A stretch of DNA of 64,000 bases, taken from positions 2,418,254 through 2,482,253 of the forward strand of contig CP070815.1 of assembly GCA_020344215.1 (NCBI GenBank). The letters are read 5' to 3'. Shown here piece after piece: positions 17,830-27,039 of the stretch. How positions within the stretch are numbered: position 1 is the first letter of the stretch; every line of letters starts with the position of its first letter. A model generated the notes under the pieces. It did not search any database. It was not told the origin of the DNA and saw only the letters and a list, made by a program, of their open reading frames with translations. Source of the DNA: Gemmatimonadota bacterium (GTDB taxonomy: Bacteria > Gemmatimonadota > Gemmatimonadetes > Palauibacterales > KS3-K002). A program made the position numbers and the translations under genes.

Positions 17830-18522
17830 ATGCTTCGTGAACTGCTCGCCATCTTCCGGTCGGACAAGCCGCTCGCCGATATGGGTGCGAACTTCTCCGA
17901 GATGCTCAGGCTGACGTACCAGATGACGCTGAAGGCGGGGGGGATCTACTTTGGCGAATCGGCGGCGGCCGACGAACGCACCCGTATCTACAAGACGGAC
18001 GTCGAGGTCAACAGGCTCGAGCGGACGATCCGCAAACAGGTCATCGCCCACCTCTCGCTCCAGGGTACGACACCGTCCCTTCCCTATTGCCTGTTGCTGA
18101 TGAGCCTGGTCAAAGACGTCGAGCGAATCGGCGACTACGCGAAGAACCTCTCAGAGGTCAAGCAGTACCATCCCGATCCGCTGCCCGACGACGACACGGT
18201 GGCCGAACTGAGCGAGATAAGAGCCGGGGTCGAGAAGGCGTTCCCCGAAACCGCTGAGGTCTTTGCCACCTCCGATCACGAACGCGCCCATGCCTTGACG
18301 CGCGAGGGACGAGATCTGACGCACCGCTGCGACGACTTGGTCGAGCGCGTCGCGCGCAGCGACCACAGTGCCCGCACCGCCGTCGCCCTCGTCATGGGCA
18401 CGAGATTCTACAAACGTATCGCGGCGCACGTGCTCAACGTGCTGTCGAGCGTCGTCATGCCGCTCCACAAGCTCGACTATTACGACGAGAAGGAGATTAC
18501 CGACGGGGAGGATGACGACTAG
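17830..18522 (+). CDS. PhoU-domain protein partner of the phosphate cotransporter
   Basis: 230 aa, ATG 17830 with GGAGG 7 bases upstream. All-helical, with the PhoU signatures LPYCLLLMSLVKDVERIGDYAKNLSE (around residue 90) and a second, weaker helical bundle repeat. PhoU proteins sense or restrain phosphate uptake at the membrane. Encoded directly after the NptA gene and followed by a strong terminator, which closes the two-gene operon. Confidence 0.85.
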   Translation: MLRELLAIFRSDKPLADMGANFSEMLRLTYQMTLKAGGIYFGESAAADERTRIYKTDVEVNRLERTIRKQVIAHLSLQGTTPSLPYCLLLMSLVKDVERIGDYAKNLSEVKQYHPDPLPDDDTVAELSEIRAGVEKAFPETAEVFATSDHERAHALTREGRDLTHRCDDLVERVARSDHSARTAVALVMGTRFYKRIAAHVLNVLSSVVMPLHKLDYYDEKEITDGEDDD

Positions 18523-18556
18523 TAGTCGGTAGCCGCTGACCGGTTACTCGCGAATC

Positions 18557-18593
18557 GAGGCCGGCGAGCCTACCAGACCCGCCGGCCTCTTCT
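18557..18593 (+). terminator. Intrinsic terminator of the nptA-phoU operon
   Basis: A perfect 10-bp stem, GAGGCCGGCG (18557-18566) with CGCCGGCCTC (18580-18589), a 13-base loop, then TTCTCGTT. It sits 35 bases after the PhoU stop. The minus side lacks a T run, so it mainly serves the plus strand. Confidence 0.8.
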
Positions 18594-18618
18594 CGTTCAA
18601 CTCTGCGTTGCCCGCAGT

Positions 18619-20145
18619 CTATTGCGGCCCTTCCTCGAACACCTCGTTGATACCGATGATCGTGAAACTCTCCTCGGTCACGGGGATCGGGAAGCCGGCG
18701 ATGAGCTCGTCCTCCGCCATGTGCTCCGCCGACTTCTCGCCGGCGTAAGTGATCGGCGTCGGCACACCGTCCAGCAGCTTCTGCTTCAACGCCTCGGCAT
18801 CGCGGGTAATGAACACGATGTACATGTTGTCGTACTGCAGGTACGTGCTGATCGCCTGGTTCACCCCGTCTAGCGAGAGCGCGGCAAGCCCCGGCCCGAT
18901 CGACGCCAGGAACCCGTCCCCGCCGATCCCGTAGAAAGCGTCGTCGACGGCATAAGCGAGGCGCCGGGCGATCGTCGAGCCCCAGTTGATGGTGTAATTG
19001 CGGAGGAACTGCTGGGTTGACGCCAGCGTCTCCTCGGTCATTCCATCGTCCACAATCGCCTTCAACTCGCGGAGCGCCGCCCGGGTCGCGAAAAGCGTCC
19101 GGTCGTGCAGGTTGCCCGGCGCGGTCATCGAGATCGGCCGGATCCAGATCTCGAACAGCTGGTGGCGGCGTGAACAGTTCACGCGCGGCTGCTGGGTCGT
19201 GTAGCCCATGGGGAACGCTTCGATGTAGCTGTAGTCACCGTAGTTCATCCCCCGGGACTCGCGGATAACCTGGTACAGATTGCTGAACGAGTTCCGATGC
19301 TCGCCGAACCAGGAGTTCATTGCCATCATGCCGTAGAAGTCCGGATCGCCACGCAACAGATCGGTCGGGAACCCGATCGATATCGGCGTGGCGTCGGTCG
19401 GCTTCTCGACGATCAGGACTTCGATACCCTCTGGCATCCTCGGCTGCGGTGCAGGCACGACCGGCACCTCGCCCTCGGGGAGCGTGTTGAAGTCCTCGCG
19501 CACTCGTGTCAGGAAACCAGCCGGATAGCCGCCGCCGATGCCCACGAGGATGCTGTTGCGGACGTAGTACTGGGAATAGAAGTCCTTTACATCGTCGAGC
19601 GTAATCGATTCCACCGACCTGACGTAGCCCTCCTCCGGGTGCTCGTACGGCGTCCCCGCGTAGGCCATGCTGAAGAGCAGTTCTTTGGACAGCTCCTCGT
19701 CACGAGCGTAGCGGCGCGTCCGTTCCAGGAAGTTCATCCTCTGTGCCTTCACCCGCTCGAAGTCCTCTTCCTTGAATGCGGGTGCTATCAGATGGTTCCT
19801 GAAGAGCTCATAGTAGGCGTCCAGGTTGTCCCTGTGAATGCGGCCCGTGAAGACCGTCATCTCCTTGTCGATGTTGTAGCCATACCCGGCAGCCATCGGG
19901 TAGAGCTTCTCGAGAATCACATCATAGCTGTCTTCGGTGGTCGAACCGTCGGAAAGCAGAGCCGCCGTCAGCGCCGCCACGCCTTCCTTCCCGGCAGGGT
20001 CGTTTTGCGAGCCCGCCTTCACCCAAATGTTGAAGGCGATGAACGGCGATTCAGGTTCGTGGAGGGCAACAGTACCTTCCGGAGCCGTCTCACACGCCCC
20101 CAAGACGAGGAGGCATGCCGGTAACAATGCTAGCATATTCATCAT
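18619..20145 (-). CDS. M16-family peptidase-like lipoprotein, non-catalytic partner
   Basis: 508 aa. Lipobox near residue 18 (LLVLGAC). The fold matches M16 zinc peptidases (AGSQNDPAGKEGVAALTAALLSDG at the start, VKDFYSQYYVRNSILVGIGG in the middle). The HxxEH zinc motif is absent: the aligned place reads GKEGVAALT. In two-subunit M16 enzymes one chain carries the zinc site and the other the substrate-binding arginine/tyrosine pair. Its start overlaps the stop of the catalytic partner (ATGA), so they are co-translated and probably form a periplasmic heterodimer. Confidence 0.85.
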   Translation of the reverse strand: MMNMLALLPACLLVLGACETAPEGTVALHEPESPFIAFNIWVKAGSQNDPAGKEGVAALTAALLSDGSTTEDSYDVILEKLYPMAAGYGYNIDKEMTVFTGRIHRDNLDAYYELFRNHLIAPAFKEEDFERVKAQRMNFLERTRRYARDEELSKELLFSMAYAGTPYEHPEEGYVRSVESITLDDVKDFYSQYYVRNSILVGIGGGYPAGFLTRVREDFNTLPEGEVPVVPAPQPRMPEGIEVLIVEKPTDATPISIGFPTDLLRGDPDFYGMMAMNSWFGEHRNSFSNLYQVIRESRGMNYGDYSYIEAFPMGYTTQQPRVNCSRRHQLFEIWIRPISMTAPGNLHDRTLFATRAALRELKAIVDDGMTEETLASTQQFLRNYTINWGSTIARRLAYAVDDAFYGIGGDGFLASIGPGLAALSLDGVNQAISTYLQYDNMYIVFITRDAEALKQKLLDGVPTPITYAGEKSAEHMAEDELIAGFPIPVTEESFTIIGINEVFEEGPQ

Positions 20146-21473
20146 TCCCCCTCCGCCTGGACCATCGTCACCACGGTCTTGCCGTTCTCGACGAGGTAGC
20201 GGCGCGCGGCCTCGCGCACATCCTCGCGGGTGACCGAATCGAGCGCACTGTAGTACTCGTTCACCGCCTCGATACCGCCTGTGTTTATCACGTACTGGAT
20301 CATTGAAAAGGCAACGTTCTGAGCCGTCTCGAGGCCCATGAGGAAACCGTACTTCATGTTGCTCTTCGTGTCGTTGAACAGCTTCTCGTCCACCAGTTCC
20401 TCGCTGAACCGCTCAACCGTACTCTGGATCTCCGCCTCCACGACCCCGACATCGTCAGGGTTGATAACCATCGCGGCGACGCTCAACAACCCCGGATCGC
20501 GAGGCAGGTCGAAGTCACCGTTCAGGAACTGCACGCGCCGCTCCTCGATCACGAGCTTCTTGTAGATGTCGGAGTTGGAGCCGAAGGCGACCTGACCGAG
20601 AACTTCGGTGGCCACGGCGAGCCTGTCGCTAGCGCTCCAGGCCGGCCCCTTGTAGTTGACCGTGAGTACCGGCAGCGTGCGACCCTGGTACTCCACTACG
20701 CGCCGGCGCGGCGCGCGCTGCTGTGGCTCCCCGGGGATCTGCGGCGGCACATAGCCGGGCTCCCATCCCGAGTAGTACTGCTCCACCAACCCCTCGGCGA
20801 CATCGAAGTCGAAGTCGCCGGCGAGCACGAGAACGACGTTCTCCGGGCGATAGTAGCGCTGGTGGAACGACAGGCTGTAGTCGTAGCCCTCCGGCATCGC
20901 GCGCACGTCGGCCTCGAATCCAATGGTCGTATGCCTGTAAGTGTGCCGGTCGTAGGCTGTCTCTCGCAGCTTCTCGAACAGGAAGCCAAACGGTGTAGTG
21001 GCGCTCTGCTGGTACTCGCCCAGCACGGCGCCGGCCTCGGTGCGGAAGTCGGGCTCGGAGTAGTTGAGGTTCATGAAGCGGTCCGACTCCAGGTCCATGA
21101 TCTGCTCCAGATACTCGTTGGAAGCGACCAGGTAGTAGACCGTTAGATCGTTGCCGGTGAAGGCGTTCCGCGCCGCACCGAACTCGGTCGTGATTGCGTC
21201 GTAGTTGGGGTACTTGTCGGTGCCACGGAACATCATGTGCTCGAAGAAGTGAGCGAAGCCGCTCCTCCCCGGCTCCCATTCATCGCGGCTCCCCGTGCGC
21301 ACCATCGACACGTAGGCGATCTGGTTCGGTGCACCCGTCTTGATAAGGTAGGCCTTGAACCCGTTCTCCAGCTCGACCAGCCGGTAGTCGAACGGGAAGA
21401 TGCCCTCCTGCTGTTGGGCCAAGGCAGGCGTCGCCAGCGCCAGCGCCACTGCCAGTCTGATCAGCACTCTCAT
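20142..21473 (-). CDS. M16-family zinc metallopeptidase, catalytic subunit
   Basis: 443 aa from ATG 21473 with GGAGG 8 bases upstream; a longer reading lacks a signal peptide. Signal peptide ends near TPALAQ (residue 19). The inverted zinc motif HFFEH (in FAHFFEHMMFRGT) sits near residue 70 and the third ligand is the Glu in the segment FRTEAGAVLGEYQ about 75 residues later. M16 enzymes degrade peptides in the periplasm. First gene of a two-gene operon with the non-catalytic partner. Confidence 0.9.
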   Translation of the reverse strand: MRVLIRLAVALALATPALAQQQEGIFPFDYRLVELENGFKAYLIKTGAPNQIAYVSMVRTGSRDEWEPGRSGFAHFFEHMMFRGTDKYPNYDAITTEFGAARNAFTGNDLTVYYLVASNEYLEQIMDLESDRFMNLNYSEPDFRTEAGAVLGEYQQSATTPFGFLFEKLRETAYDRHTYRHTTIGFEADVRAMPEGYDYSLSFHQRYYRPENVVLVLAGDFDFDVAEGLVEQYYSGWEPGYVPPQIPGEPQQRAPRRRVVEYQGRTLPVLTVNYKGPAWSASDRLAVATEVLGQVAFGSNSDIYKKLVIEERRVQFLNGDFDLPRDPGLLSVAAMVINPDDVGVVEAEIQSTVERFSEELVDEKLFNDTKSNMKYGFLMGLETAQNVAFSMIQYVINTGGIEAVNEYYSALDSVTREDVREAARRYLVENGKTVVTMVQAEGE

Positions 21474-21669
21474 CGGCAAAACCTCCATCAGGACAAGGAG
21501 AAAACGGGTCGGACACGGAGACACCCCGGCAGCGGCGGGTGTCGCAGGCCGTCTCCCGGGCTGGGGCATGTCGTTGGAACACGGGAAATCTAACGTGGTC
21601 CCCTCTTCCCCGCACTACCGGTTTCCCGCGCGAGGCAGGCTCTGCGTTGCCAGCCCGCCACCGAGGACT

Positions 21670-23916
21670 TCAGTCCTGCGGGGTGGATTGAAGCGCCCTC
21701 TCGATGAAGGCTTTGACATCGCGCCCCACGCTGCTCTCCGGGTGAGTCTCGACCATCCTCTCAGCGACCGGCAACGCCTTGCGCAGCTCTCCCGACTTCA
21801 CGTAGTGATCGGCAAGGGCGTAGAGGTCGAGGTTCTCCGGCTCGAGCTCGACCGCCCTGAGCAGCGCCGCCTCAGCCCGCGACAGGCGCCTCAGGTACTG
21901 CTGAACGAGCCCCAGGTTGTAGTGAACTCGAGACCGCTCGGGCATCCCTTGCGCAGCTCGCTCCAAGTACTCGACCGCCTCTTCGTAGCGATCCATCTCG
22001 CCCAAGAGGAGCCCGAGAGAGTAGGCCACTTCGTGCTGCTCCGGGTAGACCTCGAGGATCTCGCGCAGCAATTGCTCGGCCTCGTCGTTCCTCCCCATCG
22101 AGTTGTAGAGCACGGCAAGGTTCGCCTTGGCTGGGTAGAAGAGGTCGTCGATCTCGATGGCCGTCTTGTAGTATGCCTCAGCGCGTTCGCCATCACCGAG
22201 ATTCGTATACAGATTCCCCAGGTTGAAGCCAGCGAACGAGAAATCGAGCGAATACTCCATCGCCACCTGGTATTCGGTCAGCGTCTCCTGCAAAGCCTCT
22301 CGCTGATACGGCTTCAGCAGGCCCTCTGACACACCTGCCAACCGCGTCGCTGCCTGCATGCGGACGGCCCGCACGGGATCGAAGAGAAGCGGCGCTACGA
22401 GCTCGACCAGCTGCTCGGCGCTGGCCGGCGCGAAGTTGCTCACCGCCGTATAGCGGACTATTGGCTCGTCGTCCTGCAGCGCCCTGTTGAAGGCGGCGGT
22501 GCTCCGCTCGCCGGGGTATTGGCCGAGGAGAGAGAGGGCCGTGGCGCGAACGATGGCCGGATAGAGGTCGTCCTGCGACAACCGGATCAGTTCTTCCTGT
22601 GCCGCCGGGCTCGCGTCGCGGCCCGCGGCGAGGATGGTGCCGTAGTGTGGCTTCTTGGCCTTGCCGTACCACTGCACATAGTAGTCGGCGGACCACTCGA
22701 CCGACTTGTCGTCGTGGCAGCCGCTCTGGCTGCAGGCGTTAGGGACGCCGATCTCGAGTGTGAGGTCCGGACGTGGCACTCGAATGCTGTGATCCGCCCG
22801 GTAGTCGATGACCATGTATGGGCGCTCCGCCATGTGACATTTCACGCAGAGTGCCCCGTCACTCGGCCTACCCTCGTGGACCTTCTGGTGGAAGTGGTGG
22901 TCATAACTGTCGTAGGTGTCGGCCCGGTGGCACTGCAGGCAGAGCTCGTTGCGCTCCTCGAGCAACTTCAGGCTGTGTACGTCGTGGCAGTCGCTGCAGC
23001 GCACGTCGTTGCGGAACATCTTGCTCTGGATGAAAGAGCCGTAGACGTACACTTCCTCGAGGATCTGGCCGTCGGCGAAGTACAACTGCTCTTCCAGGAC
23101 CGTCGGCACCTGGTTGTCCATCAAAGCGGTGCGCGTGTGGTCGTAGTCCCCCAGCTCGGTGCGCCGCGAATGGCAGGGTGCGCACAACTCCACCTGGTCA
23201 CGCGAGTTGATCCCCGCGGTCCGGATCAGGAGGCCGTAGTTCTCGACCTCCGGGCGCGCCATCGGCGGGATCTCTGCCCACACCACGTGCCGCGAGCCGG
23301 GTCCATGGCAGGCCTCGCAACTCACGTCGATCTCCGACCAACTCGTCGAGAAGGTCTGTGTCTCTGGATCGTAGCCCTTCTTGAGGTTGGTCGAGTGGCA
23401 CTCGGCGCACATGCCGTTCCAATTCTGGCCGCCCCGTGTCCAGTGCAGCCAATCATCCGACGGGATGTCCTGCCCCGGGTAGAGGTAGAACCACTGGCCG
23501 CGCTCCACATCCCAGGCGATCGTAAGTGACTGGAGGCGGCCGCCGGGGAATGGCACTAGGTACTGTTGCAGCGGTTCGACCCCGAACGTGTAGGCAATCT
23601 CGAACTCGCCAGGCTCGCCGTCCGGGCCCTGGGTGTGGACGAAGTACCTACCATCCCTCCGGTAGAAGCGGGCGCTCAGCCCACCATACTCGAAGACGGT
23701 GTCGTTGAAATCGCCGACGACGGTGCTGTCGCTCGCCACCGCCATGGCGTTGTCGTGGTCGGAACCCGCCCAGGCCGAGTCGGCTGCTTCATGACAGGAG
23801 ACGCAAGCGTCGCGGCCGACGAAGGTCGCTACGCTTGCGTCGATGCCGCGAGCGACCGCCCGGGCCCGGCTCTCCTTTAGAGCGTAGACGGGCATCGTCA
23901 GCACGATCACCGCCAT
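21670..23916 (-). CDS. Eight-haem cytochrome c with HEAT and TPR repeats
   Basis: 748 aa. Seven CxxCH motifs (CVSCH, CAECH, CEACH, CAPCH, CSDCH, CLQCH, CVKCH) and one CSQSGCH (CX4CH) lie in roughly the first 370 residues, so eight covalent haems are likely. Two HEAT-like repeats follow, then at least five TPRs to the C-terminus. It would be a periplasmic electron carrier or reductase. The ATG at 23916 has no good ribosome site and cuts into a hydrophobic helix (LAGVIAMAVIVLTMPVYAL) that continues upstream in this frame. This suggests it is the C-terminal part of a fusion with the preceding cytochrome b gene, separated by a one-base shift. Confidence 0.8.
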   Translation of the reverse strand: MAVIVLTMPVYALKESRARAVARGIDASVATFVGRDACVSCHEAADSAWAGSDHDNAMAVASDSTVVGDFNDTVFEYGGLSARFYRRDGRYFVHTQGPDGEPGEFEIAYTFGVEPLQQYLVPFPGGRLQSLTIAWDVERGQWFYLYPGQDIPSDDWLHWTRGGQNWNGMCAECHSTNLKKGYDPETQTFSTSWSEIDVSCEACHGPGSRHVVWAEIPPMARPEVENYGLLIRTAGINSRDQVELCAPCHSRRTELGDYDHTRTALMDNQVPTVLEEQLYFADGQILEEVYVYGSFIQSKMFRNDVRCSDCHDVHSLKLLEERNELCLQCHRADTYDSYDHHFHQKVHEGRPSDGALCVKCHMAERPYMVIDYRADHSIRVPRPDLTLEIGVPNACSQSGCHDDKSVEWSADYYVQWYGKAKKPHYGTILAAGRDASPAAQEELIRLSQDDLYPAIVRATALSLLGQYPGERSTAAFNRALQDDEPIVRYTAVSNFAPASAEQLVELVAPLLFDPVRAVRMQAATRLAGVSEGLLKPYQREALQETLTEYQVAMEYSLDFSFAGFNLGNLYTNLGDGERAEAYYKTAIEIDDLFYPAKANLAVLYNSMGRNDEAEQLLREILEVYPEQHEVAYSLGLLLGEMDRYEEAVEYLERAAQGMPERSRVHYNLGLVQQYLRRLSRAEAALLRAVELEPENLDLYALADHYVKSGELRKALPVAERMVETHPESSVGRDVKAFIERALQSTPQD

Positions 23917-24616
23917 CGCGATGACACCAGCTAATCTCCATCCCTGCAGCGTATAAGTGCCAGGCCATCAGAACGATCAACAGTACGGGGACGACGGTCG
24001 TGTGAAACGTATAGAAGTTGGTGAGCGTGGCCGATCCGATCTCGGGGCCACTGCGTACCACGTCCTGTAGCCAGTCACCGATCAACGGCACGTAGCCGAT
24101 CATTCCCGTGCAGATTGTGATCGCCCAATACGACAGCTGGTCCCACGGCTGTAGGTAGTCGGTGAAGTTCGAGACGAGAACGCAAAGCAAGAGAGCGAGG
24201 CCGATCACCCAGTTGAACTGGCGGGGACCGTGATAGCCGCCGGTGAAGTAGACCCGCAACAGATGGAGAAAGACCACCGCGATCAGAAGATTGGCGCTCC
24301 AGTGGTGAATGCTTCGCACGAACTTCCCGAAAAACACTTCGTTCTGAAGAGTGACGATCGATTCGTATGCCCGACCGGGCGAGGGCTCGTAAACGAACAT
24401 CAAGAGGATGCCGGTAGCGGCGAGCAGCAGGAAAAGCACCAGCGACATGCCGCCCAGGCCAAAGGTGTGCGTGTACCTCAGCGTTCTCTTGGGCAGGCAT
24501 AAGGGGCGGAAGTGCAGGATGAGGTTGTTGACGACGACCCACTTCCGCTCCCGGTCATCGCGCGGGTAGATGGGGCCCCGGAATACGGAGCGCCAGACGC
24601 GCTTGGCGAGCTTCAC
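23789..24616 (-). CDS. Cytochrome b N-terminal domain protein, probable frameshift at its end
   Basis: 275 aa from GTG 24616, which overlaps the stop of the hydroxylase gene (GTGA). Four membrane helices carry two pairs of haem-ligand His: HHWSANLLIAVVFLHLL and FHTTVVPVLLIVLMAWH. It matches the N-terminal (four-helix) part of bc1/b6f cytochrome b. No quinol-site C-terminal half exists. After AWHLYAAG the reading becomes arginine/glycine-rich and runs about 128 bases over the next gene in another frame, as expected if a single extra base breaks a cytochrome b-cytochrome c fusion. Would pass quinol electrons to the haem chain outside. Confidence 0.8.
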   Translation of the reverse strand: MKLAKRVWRSVFRGPIYPRDDRERKWVVVNNLILHFRPLCLPKRTLRYTHTFGLGGMSLVLFLLLAATGILLMFVYEPSPGRAYESIVTLQNEVFFGKFVRSIHHWSANLLIAVVFLHLLRVYFTGGYHGPRQFNWVIGLALLLCVLVSNFTDYLQPWDQLSYWAITICTGMIGYVPLIGDWLQDVVRSGPEIGSATLTNFYTFHTTVVPVLLIVLMAWHLYAAGMEISWCHRDGGDRADDARLRSKGEPGPGGRSRHRRKRSDLRRPRRLRLLS

Positions 24617-25302
24617 CCGCCCTTCGCCTGTCGCGCCGTGCCCAGTACCCAGTCCCATATAGGAGTGCTCACCCCGAAGTCCCTTGTCGAATCCTGGTAG
24701 TGGTGGCGGAAGTGCTTCTTCTTCAGGTAGAGCATCACCCGCCCATGGAGTGAGAAGTGGTGCACGGCGTAGTGGATGGTGTCGTAAATGAGATACCCCA
24801 ACGTGAACCCCGCAAAGAGCCCAGGTCCAGCACCGGGGCCTGCCGCCAGCCTGAAGGCCAGGAAGAAGGTGACGGCGAGTGGGATGCTCAGCGAGGGCGG
24901 CAGTACCAGCCGCTTGGAGTCGTTGGGGAAGTCGTGGTGGACGCCGTGCGCCAGAAAGTAATGCCTCTGACGCAAGGTACCGAGCTTGGCCAGCGCCGCT
25001 TCGCCCGGCGCCAGCCGGCTCACAATCTCGCGGACCTCGTCCTCCAATTCGGGAGTCGTGTGGAACACGAAGCGGTGGACCAGGTATTCGGCCAGAGTCC
25101 AGAGGATCAACCCGGCGATGAAGAAGAGCACGATCCGGCCGACCTGCACCCCGGCGGAATAACTCAAGAATAGCATTACCGCGATGACAGGTATGAAGAT
25201 CACGTGGGGCACCACCGGGTGCACGTACGTGAACATCTCCAGGAGATTGCTTCTGAAGATCCGCACCGACTCGTCCTTGTTTGACACGTACTTCTTGGCC
25301 AT
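24613..25302 (-). CDS. Sterol desaturase / fatty-acid hydroxylase family protein
   Basis: 229 aa, with about four membrane helices. Histidine clusters of the di-iron membrane hydroxylases are all present: HRFVFH, HYFLAHGVHHDFP, HYAVHH and HFRHHYQD. The family inserts hydroxyl groups or double bonds in sterols, fatty acids or carotenoids, using O2 and outside electrons. It is the first gene of an operon with a cytochrome b and a multihaem cytochrome, so these might be linked electron carriers; that link is inferred from position only. Confidence 0.85.
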   Translation of the reverse strand: MAKKYVSNKDESVRIFRSNLLEMFTYVHPVVPHVIFIPVIAVMLFLSYSAGVQVGRIVLFFIAGLILWTLAEYLVHRFVFHTTPELEDEVREIVSRLAPGEAALAKLGTLRQRHYFLAHGVHHDFPNDSKRLVLPPSLSIPLAVTFFLAFRLAAGPGAGPGLFAGFTLGYLIYDTIHYAVHHFSLHGRVMLYLKKKHFRHHYQDSTRDFGVSTPIWDWVLGTARQAKGG

Positions 25303-25453
25303 TTCACCCCTCTCGCGACACGGCGGTTCCTGTTGGATCGGGCGTCAGCCCGTGACTCCCGGAGTGCGGTCACGATACAAGAAGGTCGCGGCGCTGAAAA
25401 GAGGTCGGGTCGTCGCCAGGCCGCTAGCCGCCGTGCCGAGACGCCCAGCGGTG

Positions 25454-25482
25454 CTGAAATTCCCAGACCGTGCGGCTATATT
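25454..25482 (+). promoter_or_regulatory. Likely promoter of the TolB/TPR gene
   Basis: CTGAAA (25454-25459), 17 bases, then TATATT (25477-25482), in a locally AT-rich patch. The ribosome site GGGAGG (25492-25497) and ATG 25503 follow at once, so the leader would be very short. Confidence 0.4.
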
Positions 25483-25502
25483 TTCTTCAAAGGGAGGAAG
25501 AT

Positions 25503-27029
25503 ATGCCGCGAAGCCTGCTTCGTGAACTCGTTCGTCGGCGAGTGCCCGAGTATGTCGGCATCTATCTCGCCGCCGGCTGGGGGCTCCTCGAGTTCACCGA
25601 TTGGGCCACGAACCACTTCGACTGGACGCTCCCGGTGACCGACTACGTGGTCGGGGCCTGGCTGCTCTGTCTTCCCGTCGTGATCTACGCCGCCTGGAGT
25701 GGGGGCGGCGCGGCCGCCGCCACGCGCCGAGCTCGAAAGGCTAAACGCGGCACCAGATCCGTCGCCGTCCTCCCCTTCGCCAACCTCTGCGACAGCCCGG
25801 ACTACGAGTTCCTGAGCGATGGCCTTACCGAGGAGATCATAAACGCTTTGACCCGAATCGAGGGGCTCAACGTTGTCTCGCGCACCTCCGCGTTCTCGTA
25901 CAAAGGGAAGAACGAGGACGTCCGTAAGATCGGCCGGGAGCTGAACGTCGAGGCGGTGCTCGAGGGCAGCGTGCAGGCCGTGGGCAACAGGTTGCGCGTG
26001 ACCACGCAGCTCGTAGATGTGGCCGGCGGCTTCCATCTCTGGTCTGAGCGATTCGACCGAGAGATGGAGGACGTCTTCGCCATCGAGGACGAGATCGCCG
26101 AGAACGTCATGCGCGCCCTACGGATCTTCCTCCGAGAGGATGAGCGGCGCGCTCTCGCCAAGCTGCCCACTTCGAATGTCAGGGCCTACGAGTACTACCT
26201 GCGCGGCCGGCAGTTCTTCCACCAGAGCCGAAGGAAGAGCCTCGAGTTCGCCCGGGAGATGTTCCGTCGCGCCATCGGGGCCGACCCGGAGTACGCTTTG
26301 GCCTATGCCGGCGTAGCCAACGCCAGCGCCCTCATCCACATGTACTATCCCACCAGCGAGGGGAATCTGGAGCAGGCCGACGAGGCCAGTCTCAAAGCTC
26401 TGCAGCTCGACCCAGAGCTTGCCGACGCGCACGCGGCCCGCGGATTCGCGCTCTCCATGCTGAAACGCTTCGACGAGGCTGAACAGGAGTTCAGAACGGC
26501 GATCGGTCTCAACCCGAAACTGTTCGAGGCCCGCTACTTCTACGCCCGGACGTGCTTCCAGCAGGGCAAACTGCAGCAAGCCGCCCAGCTCTTCGATGCG
26601 GCTTCCCAGGTGCGCGAGGATTACCAGTCGGCCTTCTTCGCCGCCCAGTCCCACGAAGCTGTGGGCAACAAGGACGAGGCCGAGGCGCGGTACCTGCGCG
26701 CTCTACGGGTTGCCGAGGAGCACATGGAACTCAACCCCGACGACCCGCGTGCCGCGACGATGCGCGCCGTCGCGCTATGCCGGCTGGGTCGACAGGAGGA
26801 AGGGCTTCACTGGGCCCAGCAGGCCCTGGCAATCGACCCGCACGACGCAGGCGTACGCTACAACGTGGCGTGCCTGTACGCGCTGGAAGGCGAAGCGGAC
26901 AAGGCTATCGACTGCCTGGAAGAGGCGATCGGAGTCGGGTTCGGGAACCGGGGTTGGATCGAGCAAGATCCCGATCTCGCCTCTCTGCGCGACCACCCCC
27001 GCTATCATGCCCTCCTAGAGCGTATGTGA
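25503..27029 (+). CDS. TolB-like (adenylate cyclase-associated) domain protein with TPRs
   Basis: 508 aa from ATG 25503 with GGGAGG 5 bases upstream. Two membrane helices lie at about residues 18-65 after a short basic N-terminus. Then comes the FlgO/TolB-like domain, SVAVLPFANLCDSPDYEFLSDG followed by EEIINALTRIEGLNVVSRTSAF and EAVLEGSVQAVGNRLRVTTQ. The rest is TPR (about residues 240-505). Such proteins are usual in these phyla, often with a DNA-binding head that is lacking here. Function unknown. A broken relative lies at 50946-52396. Confidence 0.8.
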   Translation: MPRSLLRELVRRRVPEYVGIYLAAGWGLLEFTDWATNHFDWTLPVTDYVVGAWLLCLPVVIYAAWSGGGAAAATRRARKAKRGTRSVAVLPFANLCDSPDYEFLSDGLTEEIINALTRIEGLNVVSRTSAFSYKGKNEDVRKIGRELNVEAVLEGSVQAVGNRLRVTTQLVDVAGGFHLWSERFDREMEDVFAIEDEIAENVMRALRIFLREDERRALAKLPTSNVRAYEYYLRGRQFFHQSRRKSLEFAREMFRRAIGADPEYALAYAGVANASALIHMYYPTSEGNLEQADEASLKALQLDPELADAHAARGFALSMLKRFDEAEQEFRTAIGLNPKLFEARYFYARTCFQQGKLQQAAQLFDAASQVREDYQSAFFAAQSHEAVGNKDEAEARYLRALRVAEEHMELNPDDPRAATMRAVALCRLGRQEEGLHWAQQALAIDPHDAGVRYNVACLYALEGEADKAIDCLEEAIGVGFGNRGWIEQDPDLASLRDHPRYHALLERM

Positions 27030-27039
27030 GGTATTCGGG

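Noticed and set aside
18619..21473. Loss of HxxEH in the second M16 gene as a sign of decay
   Set aside because: Paired M16 genes with one zinc-less partner are a normal heterodimer design; both reading frames are intact and coupled.
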